DNA from: an uncultured Nitrosomonadaceae bacterium
Lineage (GTDB): Bacteria > Pseudomonadota > Gammaproteobacteria > Burkholderiales > Nitrosomonadaceae
Assembly: GCA_943787405.1 (NCBI GenBank)
Contig: CALSMH010000005.1
Location: 1-64,000, forward strand
Length of the DNA stretch: 64,000 bases
Direction: 5' to 3'
The notes beneath the pieces are model-generated. The model did no database searches. It was not told the DNA's origin and saw nothing but the letters and a program-made list of their open reading frames with translations. How positions within the stretch are numbered: the first letter of the stretch is position 1; every line of letters starts with the position of its first letter. The translations under genes and the position numbers were made by a program. This document shows positions 51,465 to 60,671 of the stretch, piece by piece.

Positions 51465-52718
51465 CTATGGCAGAACTCTTTCATTAGCAAATAATTGCTC
51501 TATAGATTCACGTTCTCTTATAAGATGAATGCTGTCGCCGTCGACCATAACCTCAGCAACGCGAGGACGACTGTTGTAATTTGAACTCATACTCATCCCA
51601 TAAGCGCCTGCAGACATGACAGCAAGCAGGTCTCCTTGTGACAGAGCGAGCCTTCTATCATGCCCAAGAAAATCTCCTGTTTCACAGACAGGTCCGACTA
51701 TTTGATAATTTTTAGTATTCTGTCTATTTGTAGTGACCGGTAAAATTTCATGATATGCGTCATATAAAGCAGGTCGGAGTAAATCGTTCATGGCCGCATC
51801 TACTATTGCAAAATCTCGATGCGATGTATGTTTTAGGTACTCAACACGAGTAAGCAATAATCCTGCATTTCCCACTAATGAACGTCCTGGCTCTATCAAA
51901 ATACGCTGAGCACGATCGCCAAGATTCTCACATAACGCAGCAACATAATTCTGGAATGATGGTGGGTTTTCTTCTGAATAACGAATCCCCAGCCCGCCAC
52001 CAAAATCAAGGTGATTTATTTTAAGTTTTTTTTCTTCTAATCGATCTAATAAACCAAGTACTTTCTCACAAGCCTCTGAGAATGGAGCAAGCTCAGTTAA
52101 CTGGGATCCAATATGGAAATCTAGTCCAGTCATACGAATATTGGTAAGATTTTCACCAGAAAAATAAAGTTTTTCTGCCTCATTAAATGGAACACCAAAT
52201 TTATTCTCTTTAAGGCCAGTAGAAATATATGGATGGGTTTTTGCATCTACATCTGGATTAACTCTCATACTAACTGGAGCGATTTTATCCATTTCTTTTG
52301 CGATTTGATTCAACAAAATAAGCTCAGTTTCTGATTCTACGTTAAAGCAAAGTATATTTGCTAAAAGTGCGGCTCTCATTTCATCAGAGCTCTTTCCAAC
52401 ACCGGAAAATACTATTTTTTGTGGATCTCCACCAACCTTGAGAACCCGACGTAACTCTCCCTCAGAAACTATATCGAAGCCACTACCGAGCCTCGTAAAT
52501 AAATCAAGAATAGCGAGATTGGAGTTAGCTTTCACTGCATAACATATTAAATGATTGCACTCAGCAAATGCCGTATCCAGTTCTCTATATGCATTAGTTA
52601 GCGCTGCTCGGGAATAAACGTAGCAAGGGCTACCAAACTCTTGGGAAATTTTATCTAGGGAAACTGATTCGACAAAAAGTTTAGTGCCACGATACTTAAG
52701 AAATGGGAATCCGCTCAA
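51465..52718 (-). CDS. lysA: diaminopimelate decarboxylase
   Basis: PLP enzyme making L-lysine from meso-diaminopimelate. The 417 residues show the PLP lysine in CYAVKANSNLAIL near 63, GSGFDIVSEGELRR, the GVGKS region, DFHIGSQLTEL near 200, LDFGGGLGIRY near 237, EPGRSLVGNAG, and VCETGDFLGHDR near 342 with the substrate-side cysteine. The start is a TTG (52718) that overlaps the TGA stop of the upstream lipoprotein gene (TTGA), so translation is probably coupled. The lptM-lysA pair is standard in Proteobacteria. Confidence 0.95.
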   Translation of the reverse strand: MSGFPFLKYRGTKLFVESVSLDKISQEFGSPCYVYSRAALTNAYRELDTAFAECNHLICYAVKANSNLAILDLFTRLGSGFDIVSEGELRRVLKVGGDPQKIVFSGVGKSSDEMRAALLANILCFNVESETELILLNQIAKEMDKIAPVSMRVNPDVDAKTHPYISTGLKENKFGVPFNEAEKLYFSGENLTNIRMTGLDFHIGSQLTELAPFSEACEKVLGLLDRLEEKKLKINHLDFGGGLGIRYSEENPPSFQNYVAALCENLGDRAQRILIEPGRSLVGNAGLLLTRVEYLKHTSHRDFAIVDAAMNDLLRPALYDAYHEILPVTTNRQNTKNYQIVGPVCETGDFLGHDRRLALSQGDLLAVMSAGAYGMSMSSNYNSRPRVAEVMVDGDSIHLIRERESIEQLFANERVLP

Positions 52719-52981
52719 TTTTTCTGTCCTTTTACTTTAGGAATATACTTAAATTGCTCTTTATCTAGCGGCTTTTCTTGTCCTTCTAACTTAGATCTTT
52801 CTTTACCTGGCGTCTCTTCTTGTCCTTCTAACTTAGGTCTTTTTTTCTGAACTACATTAAACCAGGCGTCTACAGAGCATCCTAAACAACGAGACGGATC
52901 TTTTGGGATATAAATAGGGGCTTTTAGACCACAGGATCCTAGCAATAAAACCAAAATAACAGCACTACTTAATGTACGCAT
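52715..52981 (-). CDS. lptM: small outer-membrane lipoprotein LptM (YifL)
   Basis: An 88-residue lipoprotein with a signal peptide ending in the lipobox LLGSC (Cys17) followed by GLKAPIYIPKD, the hallmark of the YifL/LptM family. In Escherichia coli LptM binds LptD-LptE and promotes LptD disulfide maturation; the same role is inferred. An extra CLGC pair lies near residues 32-35. The C-terminal part is longer than usual and contains a duplicated 14-residue block (KLEGQE twice). It lies directly before lysA, overlapping by four bases. Confidence 0.85.
   Translation of the reverse strand: MRTLSSAVILVLLLGSCGLKAPIYIPKDPSRCLGCSVDAWFNVVQKKRPKLEGQEETPGKERSKLEGQEKPLDKEQFKYIPKVKGQKN
52776..52859. repeat. 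42-bp tandem duplication in lptM
   Basis: TCTTGTCCTTCTAACTTAG begins at 52776 and again at 52818, exactly 42 bases apart, with about 28 bases per unit well conserved. On the coding strand this gives two 14-residue blocks containing KLEGQE. The frame is kept. Confidence 0.85.
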
Positions 52982-53075
52982 GGAATATTTCTAAAATAAC
53001 AGATACAAAATACTAACATAAATAAAAACCATTAAATGATTACAAATACTCTTAGTAATTAGGGTATTGCTATGC

Positions 53076-53834
53076 TCATCTTATTTTTTTTAATTCATTC
53101 CGATTGGCCACATAATTCGGGCAAATACTTTCTACCGTTCTCCAAAATGTAGAAGAATGATTCATTTCGATAAGATGCGATAATTCATGAGCAATAACAT
53201 AATCCACTAAACTAATCGATAATTGGATTAACCTCCAATTTAGATGAATAATTCTACGCGAATTACAACTACCCCATTGAGTTTTAGCACGTGACAGTTT
53301 TAATTGTGGACGTGGCACCCCAAGTTTTTTAGAGAAAAACTCCATGCGTTTACTGAAATAAATATATGCCTGTTTGTAGTACCACTCCATCACAACTTTC
53401 TCAATTTCTTGAGAAGATACTGTCGTAACAAATGGTAACTCCAATTGATCCCTCCCCACCATCTTTTTTATATGTACTGGGATCATTTTCATGACCCCAG
53501 TAGGTTCTATTGCTAGCCTCCATGGATCCCCAAGCAATGGGAAAATGGATGATTCTTCCCATATAAGACTAATCGATTCCTTACTTTTCCATTCATCTAG
53601 TTTTTTTAGAATCCAATTTGATTTCCCCTTTAATGCGGATTCAATCCAGCCTAATTTTTCTCTAGTGGGAGCGCTAACTGTCAAGCCATCACAATCTATT
53701 TTTAGATTTATTGCCCTGCACTTGCGCCGTTTTAGAGTATACAAAACCTCTTGATCATTCAAAATGATACTCCGCGCATCTCTCTTAAGTGCTTCGCTAC
53801 CTTTACCTGATGACGACAATAGAATTCCTTTCAT
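53076..53834 (-). CDS. YgjP-like (DUF45) metal-dependent hydrolase
   Basis: A 252-residue protein of the M48-related YgjP/DUF45 family. The zinc site is HELSHLIEMNH near 214-224 (HExxH plus a further histidine), preceded by RAKTQWGSCNSRRIIHLNWRLI, the family signature. The N-terminal half begins with a strand-rich region. Relatives are poorly characterised, and the physiological substrate is unknown. It overlaps plsC by four bases (ATGA) and is the last gene of the miaB-to-plsC minus-strand run. Confidence 0.86.
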   Translation of the reverse strand: MKGILLSSSGKGSEALKRDARSIILNDQEVLYTLKRRKCRAINLKIDCDGLTVSAPTREKLGWIESALKGKSNWILKKLDEWKSKESISLIWEESSIFPLLGDPWRLAIEPTGVMKMIPVHIKKMVGRDQLELPFVTTVSSQEIEKVVMEWYYKQAYIYFSKRMEFFSKKLGVPRPQLKLSRAKTQWGSCNSRRIIHLNWRLIQLSISLVDYVIAHELSHLIEMNHSSTFWRTVESICPNYVANRNELKKIR

Positions 53835-54571
53835 TTGTCTTTGATAGTATCTTTATCATCTATACGAGTAACTTCTAACTCAATCCACTCTTCCACCTTA
53901 TTATTTAGTTCATTCGCATCCATTCCTGCAGGATCTATCGGCTCACCTATACTCACTGTTATAATGCCAGGAAATTTAATAAACGAATTTTTTCCCCAAA
54001 GTATTCCGGCATTATGTGCAACTGGAACTACCGACACGCCAGTATTTGTTGCCAGCCATGCGCCACCAATTCCGTACCTCCCCTTCTTCCCAGGGTCTAT
54101 ACGCGTACCTTCAGGAAAAATTACTATCCAAAGTCCTTTCTGTAACCTATCTCTGCCCTGCCGAATAATTTGTTTCAATGCAGCCTTCCCTTGACTACGA
54201 TTTATCGCAATAGGGCTTGTCATTGCAAGCCCCCAACCAAAAAATGGAATATGAAGCAACTCTTTTTTAAGTACCCACACCTGTGGTGGGAAAATCTGCT
54301 GAAAAGCAAGTGTCTCCCACGCTGATTGATGTTTTGATAACACAATAGCTGGTTCTTTAGGAATATTCTCTGTGCCCAATACACAATAACGGACACCACA
54401 TATAAAACGAGCTAAAAACAACATTATATGTGACCACCTAGAAATCACACGATACCGATTAAGGGGAGACAACGGGTATGTGGCAAAGACAACTAATGCG
54501 TAAGGCGGTGTAATTATGATTTGTAATAAAAAATAGAGCGTTGAACGTAGGGCGGCAATTACAAATCTCAT
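53831..54571 (-). CDS. plsC: 1-acyl-sn-glycerol-3-phosphate acyltransferase
   Basis: Adds the second acyl chain to lysophosphatidic acid in phospholipid synthesis. The 246 residues have N-terminal hydrophobic helices (about 5-60), the catalytic block VLSKHQSAWETLAF, where E replaces the more common D of HX4D (frequent in this subgroup), INRSQGK, and the glycerol-phosphate loop IFPEGTRIDPGKKGRYG. It overlaps gmhB upstream and ygjP downstream by ATGA junctions, so the three are translationally coupled. Confidence 0.93.
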   Translation of the reverse strand: MRFVIAALRSTLYFLLQIIITPPYALVVFATYPLSPLNRYRVISRWSHIMLFLARFICGVRYCVLGTENIPKEPAIVLSKHQSAWETLAFQQIFPPQVWVLKKELLHIPFFGWGLAMTSPIAINRSQGKAALKQIIRQGRDRLQKGLWIVIFPEGTRIDPGKKGRYGIGGAWLATNTGVSVVPVAHNAGILWGKNSFIKFPGIITVSIGEPIDPAGMDANELNNKVEEWIELEVTRIDDKDTIKDK

Positions 54572-55098
54572 TTGATGAAAGTATCAGAAAAAGAAGCTAG
54601 ATCTGTAAAGCTCTTTGTATCTTTAGGAAGACTCTTCGCATTTTTTGTTTTTTTTCCTTTCCCGGTGAGAACCATTATTGGAATTGCACCTACAAATTCT
54701 GCTGCTCTCAAATAGCGCAATTCATCTCCAACTATAAACACATTCTTTAAGTCAGCATAAAAACGTAGAGCAATTTCCTCAAACATAGTAATTAATGACT
54801 TTCCACAATTATATTTTTCGATATTAGATTGTGGGCTGAAAAATATTGCATCAATTCGTCCACCAGCCTGATTCGCAGCCTTACACATTTTATCATTAAT
54901 GGCATTAAACGCTGATATATCCATCATCTTCCGATCACAAGATCGATTGCTAGCGACCACTACCCGATACCCCATCTGATTCAGATACGCAATAGCCTCC
55001 AGACTTCCAAGAATGGGGCTCCATTCGCTAGATTTATTTGCAATGGCAATACTGTCTTTATTTATCACGCCACCCTGATCGAGGATAATCAGCTTCAT
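54568..55098 (-). CDS. gmhB: GmhB-like HAD phosphatase with eroded active site
   Basis: By position and overall sequence this is GmhB, which dephosphorylates heptose-1,7-bisphosphate for LPS core synthesis. LDQGGVINKDS, SLEAIAYLNQMGYRVVVASNRS, FNAINDKM, GGRIDAIFF and MFEEIALRF still align. The chemistry does not: the HAD DxD is D7-Q-G9, so the second catalytic aspartate is lost; SNQSG has become SNRSC; the zinc-binding CPH...CDCRKP is SPQ...YNCGKS, keeping one cysteine and the lysine; and motif IV GDxxxD is GDELRY. The frame is intact over 176 residues and overlaps plsC. It is probably inactive in its original role. Confidence 0.82.
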   Translation of the reverse strand: MKLIILDQGGVINKDSIAIANKSSEWSPILGSLEAIAYLNQMGYRVVVASNRSCDRKMMDISAFNAINDKMCKAANQAGGRIDAIFFSPQSNIEKYNCGKSLITMFEEIALRFYADLKNVFIVGDELRYLRAAEFVGAIPIMVLTGKGKKTKNAKSLPKDTKSFTDLASFSDTFIK

Positions 55099-55103
55099 AA
55101 ATG

Positions 55104-57236
55104 TCAGGAAACCATTAAACTTAAGTCAGCTACTTGATTCATATAAACCCGTCCATATTGTAATAACAGAAATCTATTATTTCTTATCCTTTCGTCTTCA
55201 GAATTCACCATAACCTGCTCAAAAAAATCTTTAACCGGGGGAGCAAGTTTTACTAAGATGTTTAGTGCCTCTGCAAAATTTCTCTCAGACTTAAGTATCT
55301 CTGATTCTTTCCCTATTCTTTGCAAAGCATCCCATAGATTAATTTCAGCATCACTTTCAAATAGACTTGGATCTGGCATATTCAGAGTTTCCAGAGAGTC
55401 ACCGGTACAAGTAACCTCCTGTCCTGATTTTTTTAGGATATTTGTAATACGTTTATTCGCATTCGCAAGAACACGACCTTCCTCTGTTGAAAGAAATCTT
55501 GCCGCCATTGGAACAATATCTGAAAGCGTACCTAGAGGAGTTGTACTCCCAAATGGACTAACAACCGATTCTATAGCATGATAATCATTCCCCTGATCTG
55601 AAAAATACCTTCGCACCCTATCTAGTAAAAAATTATTAATTATCACAGGGTCATTTTTAGTGTTATGCCTTATATCTTCTGGCATTTTTTCTTGTGCAAG
55701 AATAATCAATTCATACAAATTAATATCAAGATCTTTTTGTACCAATATTCTGACAATTCCAAAAGCATGGCGGCGTAAAGCAAATGGATCCTTGTCACCA
55801 GATGGTGTCTGCCCGATACCAAACATCCCTACTAGAATTTCTAATTTATCTGCAAGTGCAACACAAATACCTGCCATATTACGAGGCAGATCGTCACCAG
55901 AAAATCTTGGTTTGTAATGATCCTCAATTGCGAAAGCTAATTCATCGCCCATCCCATCATGTTTTGCATAATAGCGGCCCATGATTCCCTGCAACTCTGG
56001 AAACTCTCCTACCATATCGGTTAGCAAGTCAGCCTTTGCCAGCATCGCAACTTCACCTGCTAATGCAGCAAGTTTTTTACCCCCAAGTTGCAAACCAATT
56101 GCCTGCGCAATTTTTGATACGCGCTCTACCCGATCACTCAGCATGCCAAGCTTACTGTGATAAACGACTCCACTTAATTTTTTTATACGAGAGGCTAATG
56201 TTTTCATTCGATCTTGATCAAAGAAAAATTCAGCATCTGCCAGCCGAGCTTGTAGCACTCTCTCGTTACCACTTATGATAGCGGCCGACTTGTTAGTTTT
56301 AATATTACTAACCATTAAGAACCGTGATAATAAATTTCCTTTATTATCAAGTAATGGGAAATATTTTTGGTGTTGCTTCATTGAAAGTATCAGGCATTCC
56401 TGCGGTATATGAAGAAATATTTGATTAAATTTCCCTACATAAATTTCTGGATACTCAACCAGGGCAGTGACCTCATTTAACAGAAAATCGTCCTGCACTA
56501 TATTTCCATTTTCTTTCTTACTAGCATCGTGCAGTTTTTCTATTATTAATTTTTTCCGTTTCTCAAAACTAGCTATGACATATCCACTCTCAAGTAGAAC
56601 TTTCTCATACTCATTGGCATGCGGTAATTCAATACGGCCTTTACTTAAAAATCTATGCCCTAAAGTCTCTGATTTAGTACTTTTTAACCCAAGTAATTCT
56701 GCTGATTCACATAATAAATTTCTTCCATGCAACATAATAAAATTATGTACCGGACGAATAAAGTGCTCGTTGCCGTCACCCCAACGCATCATTCTAGGAG
56801 CAGGAATTTTTGGCAATAAGCCTTGTAGAATTTTAATGAGTATATTTCCAAGATCCTGGCCAGGCTGTTTATGTTTATAGGTATAGCAAAGAATTCCCTT
56901 AGTATCAGGCTCCTGCTTTAAATCTTCTACTGCAACCCCACACGAGCGGGCAAAACCTTGAAGTGCTGGAGTTTCCTTACCTAAAACATCATATGCAGCA
57001 GTTACTGCTGGCCCTCTTCTCTCAACCTCCCTTTCAGCCTGAGCATCCAATACTGAAGTTATAGAGACAGCGAGGCGACGCGGAGTAACATATGCAGTCA
57101 ATTTACTATCTGAGGTTAATAAAAAATTCTTATCCAAGCCATTAAATACGCCCTCAGAAAAACTATTGCTCAGGTTCTGCAATAATTTCGGGGGCAATTC
57201 TTCAGTTATAATTTCAACTAGTAATGTATCTTGCAT
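55104..57236 (-). CDS. glyS: glycyl-tRNA synthetase beta subunit
   Basis: Non-catalytic tRNA-binding subunit of the bacterial alpha2-beta2 glycyl-tRNA synthetase. The 710 residues begin LLVEIITEELPPKLL and include RRLAVSI, FIRPVHNFIMLHG, SMKQHQKYFPLLDNKGNLLSRFLMVSNI, KADLLTDMVGEFPELQGIMGRYYA, GQTPSGDKDPFALRRHAFGIVRI near 490, and a C-terminal helical anticodon-binding region. The length is normal. It follows glyQ by 15 bases. Confidence 0.96.
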   Translation of the reverse strand: MQDTLLVEIITEELPPKLLQNLSNSFSEGVFNGLDKNFLLTSDSKLTAYVTPRRLAVSITSVLDAQAEREVERRGPAVTAAYDVLGKETPALQGFARSCGVAVEDLKQEPDTKGILCYTYKHKQPGQDLGNILIKILQGLLPKIPAPRMMRWGDGNEHFIRPVHNFIMLHGRNLLCESAELLGLKSTKSETLGHRFLSKGRIELPHANEYEKVLLESGYVIASFEKRKKLIIEKLHDASKKENGNIVQDDFLLNEVTALVEYPEIYVGKFNQIFLHIPQECLILSMKQHQKYFPLLDNKGNLLSRFLMVSNIKTNKSAAIISGNERVLQARLADAEFFFDQDRMKTLASRIKKLSGVVYHSKLGMLSDRVERVSKIAQAIGLQLGGKKLAALAGEVAMLAKADLLTDMVGEFPELQGIMGRYYAKHDGMGDELAFAIEDHYKPRFSGDDLPRNMAGICVALADKLEILVGMFGIGQTPSGDKDPFALRRHAFGIVRILVQKDLDINLYELIILAQEKMPEDIRHNTKNDPVIINNFLLDRVRRYFSDQGNDYHAIESVVSPFGSTTPLGTLSDIVPMAARFLSTEEGRVLANANKRITNILKKSGQEVTCTGDSLETLNMPDPSLFESDAEINLWDALQRIGKESEILKSERNFAEALNILVKLAPPVKDFFEQVMVNSEDERIRNNRFLLLQYGRVYMNQVADLSLMVS

Positions 57237-57251
57237 AAAAATATGTCGGTT

Positions 57252-58124
57252 CTATTTTGGAAGCATTGGGAAACCAAGCTCCTTACGCGAATTGTAATAC
57301 GCCTTAGCGACTAATCTAGCTAAAGTCCTAATCCTGCCAATATAAGCCGCACGCTCAGTAACCGAAATTGCTCCACGTGCGTCTAGTAAATTAAAGGTAT
57401 GAGAGCACTTCAATACTTGTTCATAACTTGGCAGAGGGAGACTCAATTCGAGCAAGCGCTTTGCCTCAGATTCATACATAATAAATTGTTCTAGAAGAAG
57501 AGTTATATTACTTTGCTCGAAATTGTATTTGGATTGCTCCACTTCATTCTGATGATACACGTCTCCATAAGTAACCCCATCTGCCCAAATTAAATCGAAA
57601 ACATTTTCAACACCTTGAAGATTCATTGCAAGGCGTTCTAAACCATAGGTAATCTCTCCCAGTACTGGCTTACAATCAAGGCCACCTACTTGCTGAAAAT
57701 AAGTAAACTGCGTTACTTCCATGCCGTTAAGCCATACTTCCCAACCTAAGCCCCACGACCCAAGTGTAGGAGACTCCCAATCATCCTCAACAAATCTAAT
57801 ATCGTTAATTGCAAGATCTATCTTTAATTCTCGCAATGAATCAAGATACAAATCTTGGATATTATTAGGTGACGGCTTCATTACCACCTGAAATTGATAA
57901 TAATGCTGCAAACGATTTGGGTTGTTTCCGTAGCGCCCGTCTTTCGGACGACGAGATGGCTGGGTATAAGCAGATTTCCATGGTTCGGGGCCAAGTGCAC
58001 GCAAGAAGGTCGCCGGATGGAAGGTTCCCGCCCCCATTTCCATATCATATGGCTGAAGCAGCACGCAGCCCTGGTTGCTCCAGTAACGTTGCAAAGTAAG
58101 AATAATTTCCTGGAATGTAAGCAT
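57252..58124 (-). CDS. glyQ: glycyl-tRNA synthetase alpha subunit
   Basis: Catalytic subunit of the two-subunit glycyl-tRNA synthetase. The 290 residues show [54 protein letters not shown]-like [25 protein letters not shown] near 57-80, [26 protein letters not shown] near 110-135, YGLERLAM, and [19 protein letters not shown] near 255. The sequence is strongly conserved throughout. It is 15 bases upstream of glyS and 42 bases after lnt. Confidence 0.96.
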   Translation of the reverse strand: MLTFQEIILTLQRYWSNQGCVLLQPYDMEMGAGTFHPATFLRALGPEPWKSAYTQPSRRPKDGRYGNNPNRLQHYYQFQVVMKPSPNNIQDLYLDSLRELKIDLAINDIRFVEDDWESPTLGSWGLGWEVWLNGMEVTQFTYFQQVGGLDCKPVLGEITYGLERLAMNLQGVENVFDLIWADGVTYGDVYHQNEVEQSKYNFEQSNITLLLEQFIMYESEAKRLLELSLPLPSYEQVLKCSHTFNLLDARGAISVTERAAYIGRIRTLARLVAKAYYNSRKELGFPMLPK

Positions 58125-58166
58125 GAAACCGCCTAAGTAAATCTGCAGTAATCTAAAAAATAGATT

Positions 58167-59717
58167 TTACAGGGTTTTTCTTCTGCCACGAAAGATCTGG
58201 ATCAAACAAATAAATAAAGATAACCAGACAAATCCCAATACCAGACTATTTCCAAAACGAACATAAGGGGTTGCACCAGTGTATCCCTGCACTAGTCCAT
58301 TTAGTATAGTCGCTTTAAATACACCAGCTTGCTGCAATACAACGCCACGCTCATTTATAATAGCGCTAACACCTGTATTAGTGGCACGCAACATATAGCG
58401 ACCAGTCTCAAGCGCACGCATTTGTGAAATCTGCAAATGTTGGTGCGGGCCAATAGAACGTCCAAACCAAGCGTCATTACTGACATTTGCAAGCAATGTC
58501 GCTTGTGGCAACTGATAGATTAACTCTTCACCGAATGCATCCTCATAACAAATGTTTATTGCAACACTCTGCCCGGCAAGGCTCATAGGCTTCTGATTAA
58601 GTTCACCACGAGAGAAGTCTGTTAGCGGAATTTTCAATATATTTATAATCCAACCAAACAGAGGCTTCAATGGAATAAATTCACCAAATGGCAATAAATG
58701 AAATTTACGATATGTCTGCTCAGAAGAAGTGCCAAAACTAAACATAGAGTTATAGTAATCACCTGAATTGCCCTCTGTTTCAATCATTCCGATAAGAATA
58801 TCTCCGTTATTTTGTTTTGCATGGGCAGAAATTTGCTTAAGGTAATTGGCAGAAACCTTATCACGAGCCAATGGCAAAGAAATTTCTGGTGCAATTATAA
58901 GACGGCTATTACTAGCAAGTGCAAGCTTGGCATATGTGTCCATCGTTTGAATAACATGCTCTGGCCTCCACTTCATTTCCTGAGAAATATTCCCCTGTAG
59001 CAAACTCACAGATACCGGTTCACCTTGCGGTTCAGTCCAATTAACAAATTGCAAACCAAGGCCAATGATCCAAATTACAGGCAAGAATAAAATGTTTCGC
59101 CAAGAACGAAATTTCTTCTCAAAAAGTAAACTTATGAACGCTGCACTTAAAATAAGTATTAATGAAACGCCATAAGCTCCTGTCACGGCTGAGTATCCCG
59201 CAAGCGGACTAGAGGGGACCTGCGAGTACCCTATTGTTAACCATGGGAACCCAAAAAAAGAAACCACGCCACGGAGCCATTCAGATAGAGTCCATAAGCT
59301 GGATACAAATAGTACCCATACCAATGGTGCCTCAAATTGAAATTTCCTTACCACCCAGCCCGTTACTGTTACATATAATGAAAGGTAGGAACAAAGAATG
59401 AGCAGGAGAAGAACCGCAATTGGTATGGGTACTGCACCAAACTCGTGCAAACTAATATATATCCAAGTGACACCTGCACCAAACATTCCCATGCCAAAAC
59501 AAAACCCAAGCAGAGCTGCTTGTAAAGGTGTTTCACTCTTACGCCAGAAATAAAGCAAACATGCAATTGTGATAACCGGAACAGGAAAGAGATAGAATGG
59601 TGCGAACCCTAATACTGTTAATGCGCCAAGTAAAAAAGAAGAAATTAAATAGAGGATAACGCCCTGGTGCGAGTTTCGAGTTTCAATTCTTGATTTTTCA
59701 TTACTCAATCCTTGCAC
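58167..59717 (-). CDS. lnt: apolipoprotein N-acyltransferase
   Basis: Adds the third acyl chain to bacterial lipoproteins at the inner membrane. The 516 residues have about six N-terminal membrane helices (20-215), a periplasmic nitrilase-like domain (about 225-470) with the catalytic triad set E (IIAPEISLP), K (YRKFHLLPFGEFIPL) and C (AINICYEDAFGEEL), and a final helix. The start is GTG (59717), inside the end of corC, overlapping by 13 bases. The corC-lnt pair is highly conserved. It would process NlpD and LptM in this window. Confidence 0.94.
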   Translation of the reverse strand: MQGLSNEKSRIETRNSHQGVILYLISSFLLGALTVLGFAPFYLFPVPVITIACLLYFWRKSETPLQAALLGFCFGMGMFGAGVTWIYISLHEFGAVPIPIAVLLLLILCSYLSLYVTVTGWVVRKFQFEAPLVWVLFVSSLWTLSEWLRGVVSFFGFPWLTIGYSQVPSSPLAGYSAVTGAYGVSLILILSAAFISLLFEKKFRSWRNILFLPVIWIIGLGLQFVNWTEPQGEPVSVSLLQGNISQEMKWRPEHVIQTMDTYAKLALASNSRLIIAPEISLPLARDKVSANYLKQISAHAKQNNGDILIGMIETEGNSGDYYNSMFSFGTSSEQTYRKFHLLPFGEFIPLKPLFGWIINILKIPLTDFSRGELNQKPMSLAGQSVAINICYEDAFGEELIYQLPQATLLANVSNDAWFGRSIGPHQHLQISQMRALETGRYMLRATNTGVSAIINERGVVLQQAGVFKATILNGLVQGYTGATPYVRFGNSLVLGFVWLSLFICLIQIFRGRRKTL

Positions 59718-60553
59718 TTACTCTCCTCGGGCTTGCATTCCTCAACTAATACCGTATGTAACCTGCGACTATCTGCTCTCAGCACTATAAATTTCAAGAC
59801 TCCAATGACAACTGACTCCCCGCTCTTAGGTAATCTGCCAAACCTGTTTAATACAAGCCCACCAACCGTATCATAGTCATGATTACTGAATTCTGTACCT
59901 AGGGACTCATTAAAATCTGCTATCTCAGTAATTGCTTTAATTCGATAACGACCATCTAACTCTTGAACAATATTATCTTCTGACTCGTCATAATCATACT
60001 CATCTTCGATATCACCAACAATCTGTTCCAATACATCCTCAATGGTCACAAGCCCTGCAACCCCACCATATTCATCTACAACAATTGCTATATGATTTCT
60101 GTTACTACGAAAGTCTTTTAACAATACATTTAGTCGTTTTGATTCAGGAATAAATACTACGGGGCGTAATATTTCACGTGCGTTAAATTCCTCACCTACT
60201 GCGTAATACCGTAATAAATCCTTGGCCAATAAAATTCCAATTACATTGTCTTTACCATTCTCGGTAACAGGAAAGCGTGAGTGTGCCGTTTCTATCATAA
60301 GCGGAACAAATGTATCTGGTGTTTCACTAATATCAATTACATCCATTTGCGAACGAGGCACCATAATATCGCTTGCCTTCATTACTGAAACCTGCATAAC
60401 ACCTTCAATCATGCTCAAGGCATCTGAATCAAGCAAATTATGCTCAAATGCAGAGTGTAACAATTCTATTAACTGTTCACGATCTTCTGGCTCACGCAAG
60501 AGCAGTGTACTTAAGCGTTCAAGCCATTTTGGTTTAGGTTTAGGTTCATTCAT
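59705..60553 (-). CDS. corC: CorC/YbeX-type CBS and transporter-associated domain protein
   Basis: A cytoplasmic 282-residue protein with two CBS domains (about 60-185; ASDIMVPRSQMDVIDI, NHIAIVVDEYGGVAGLVTIEDVLEQIVGDIEDE) and a C-terminal CorC/HlyC domain (about 200-280; YRIKAITEIADFNESLG, GGLVLNRFGRLPKSGE). It lacks the membrane DUF21 domain of long CorC-like proteins. The Escherichia coli YbeX form has been linked to magnesium/cobalt handling and to ribosome metabolism. It lies between ybeY and lnt, as usual. Confidence 0.92.
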   Translation of the reverse strand: MNEPKPKPKWLERLSTLLLREPEDREQLIELLHSAFEHNLLDSDALSMIEGVMQVSVMKASDIMVPRSQMDVIDISETPDTFVPLMIETAHSRFPVTENGKDNVIGILLAKDLLRYYAVGEEFNAREILRPVVFIPESKRLNVLLKDFRSNRNHIAIVVDEYGGVAGLVTIEDVLEQIVGDIEDEYDYDESEDNIVQELDGRYRIKAITEIADFNESLGTEFSNHDYDTVGGLVLNRFGRLPKSGESVVIGVLKFIVLRADSRRLHTVLVEECKPEESKCKD

Positions 60554-60671
60554 ATAAAATTATCAATACTGATTACAAATAAAATATCTATAGATAGTCT
60601 TTAAAGAAGGCGTATAAATTAAAATTCTTTTTGGCCATCTATGTTATACATAAAATCCTACCGGTAGAATT

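Noticed and set aside
60658-60667. CTACCGGTAG palindrome after ybeY
   Set aside because: A ten-base self-complementary site with no loop room or U-tract in a short same-strand gap; a chance palindrome is the simpler reading.
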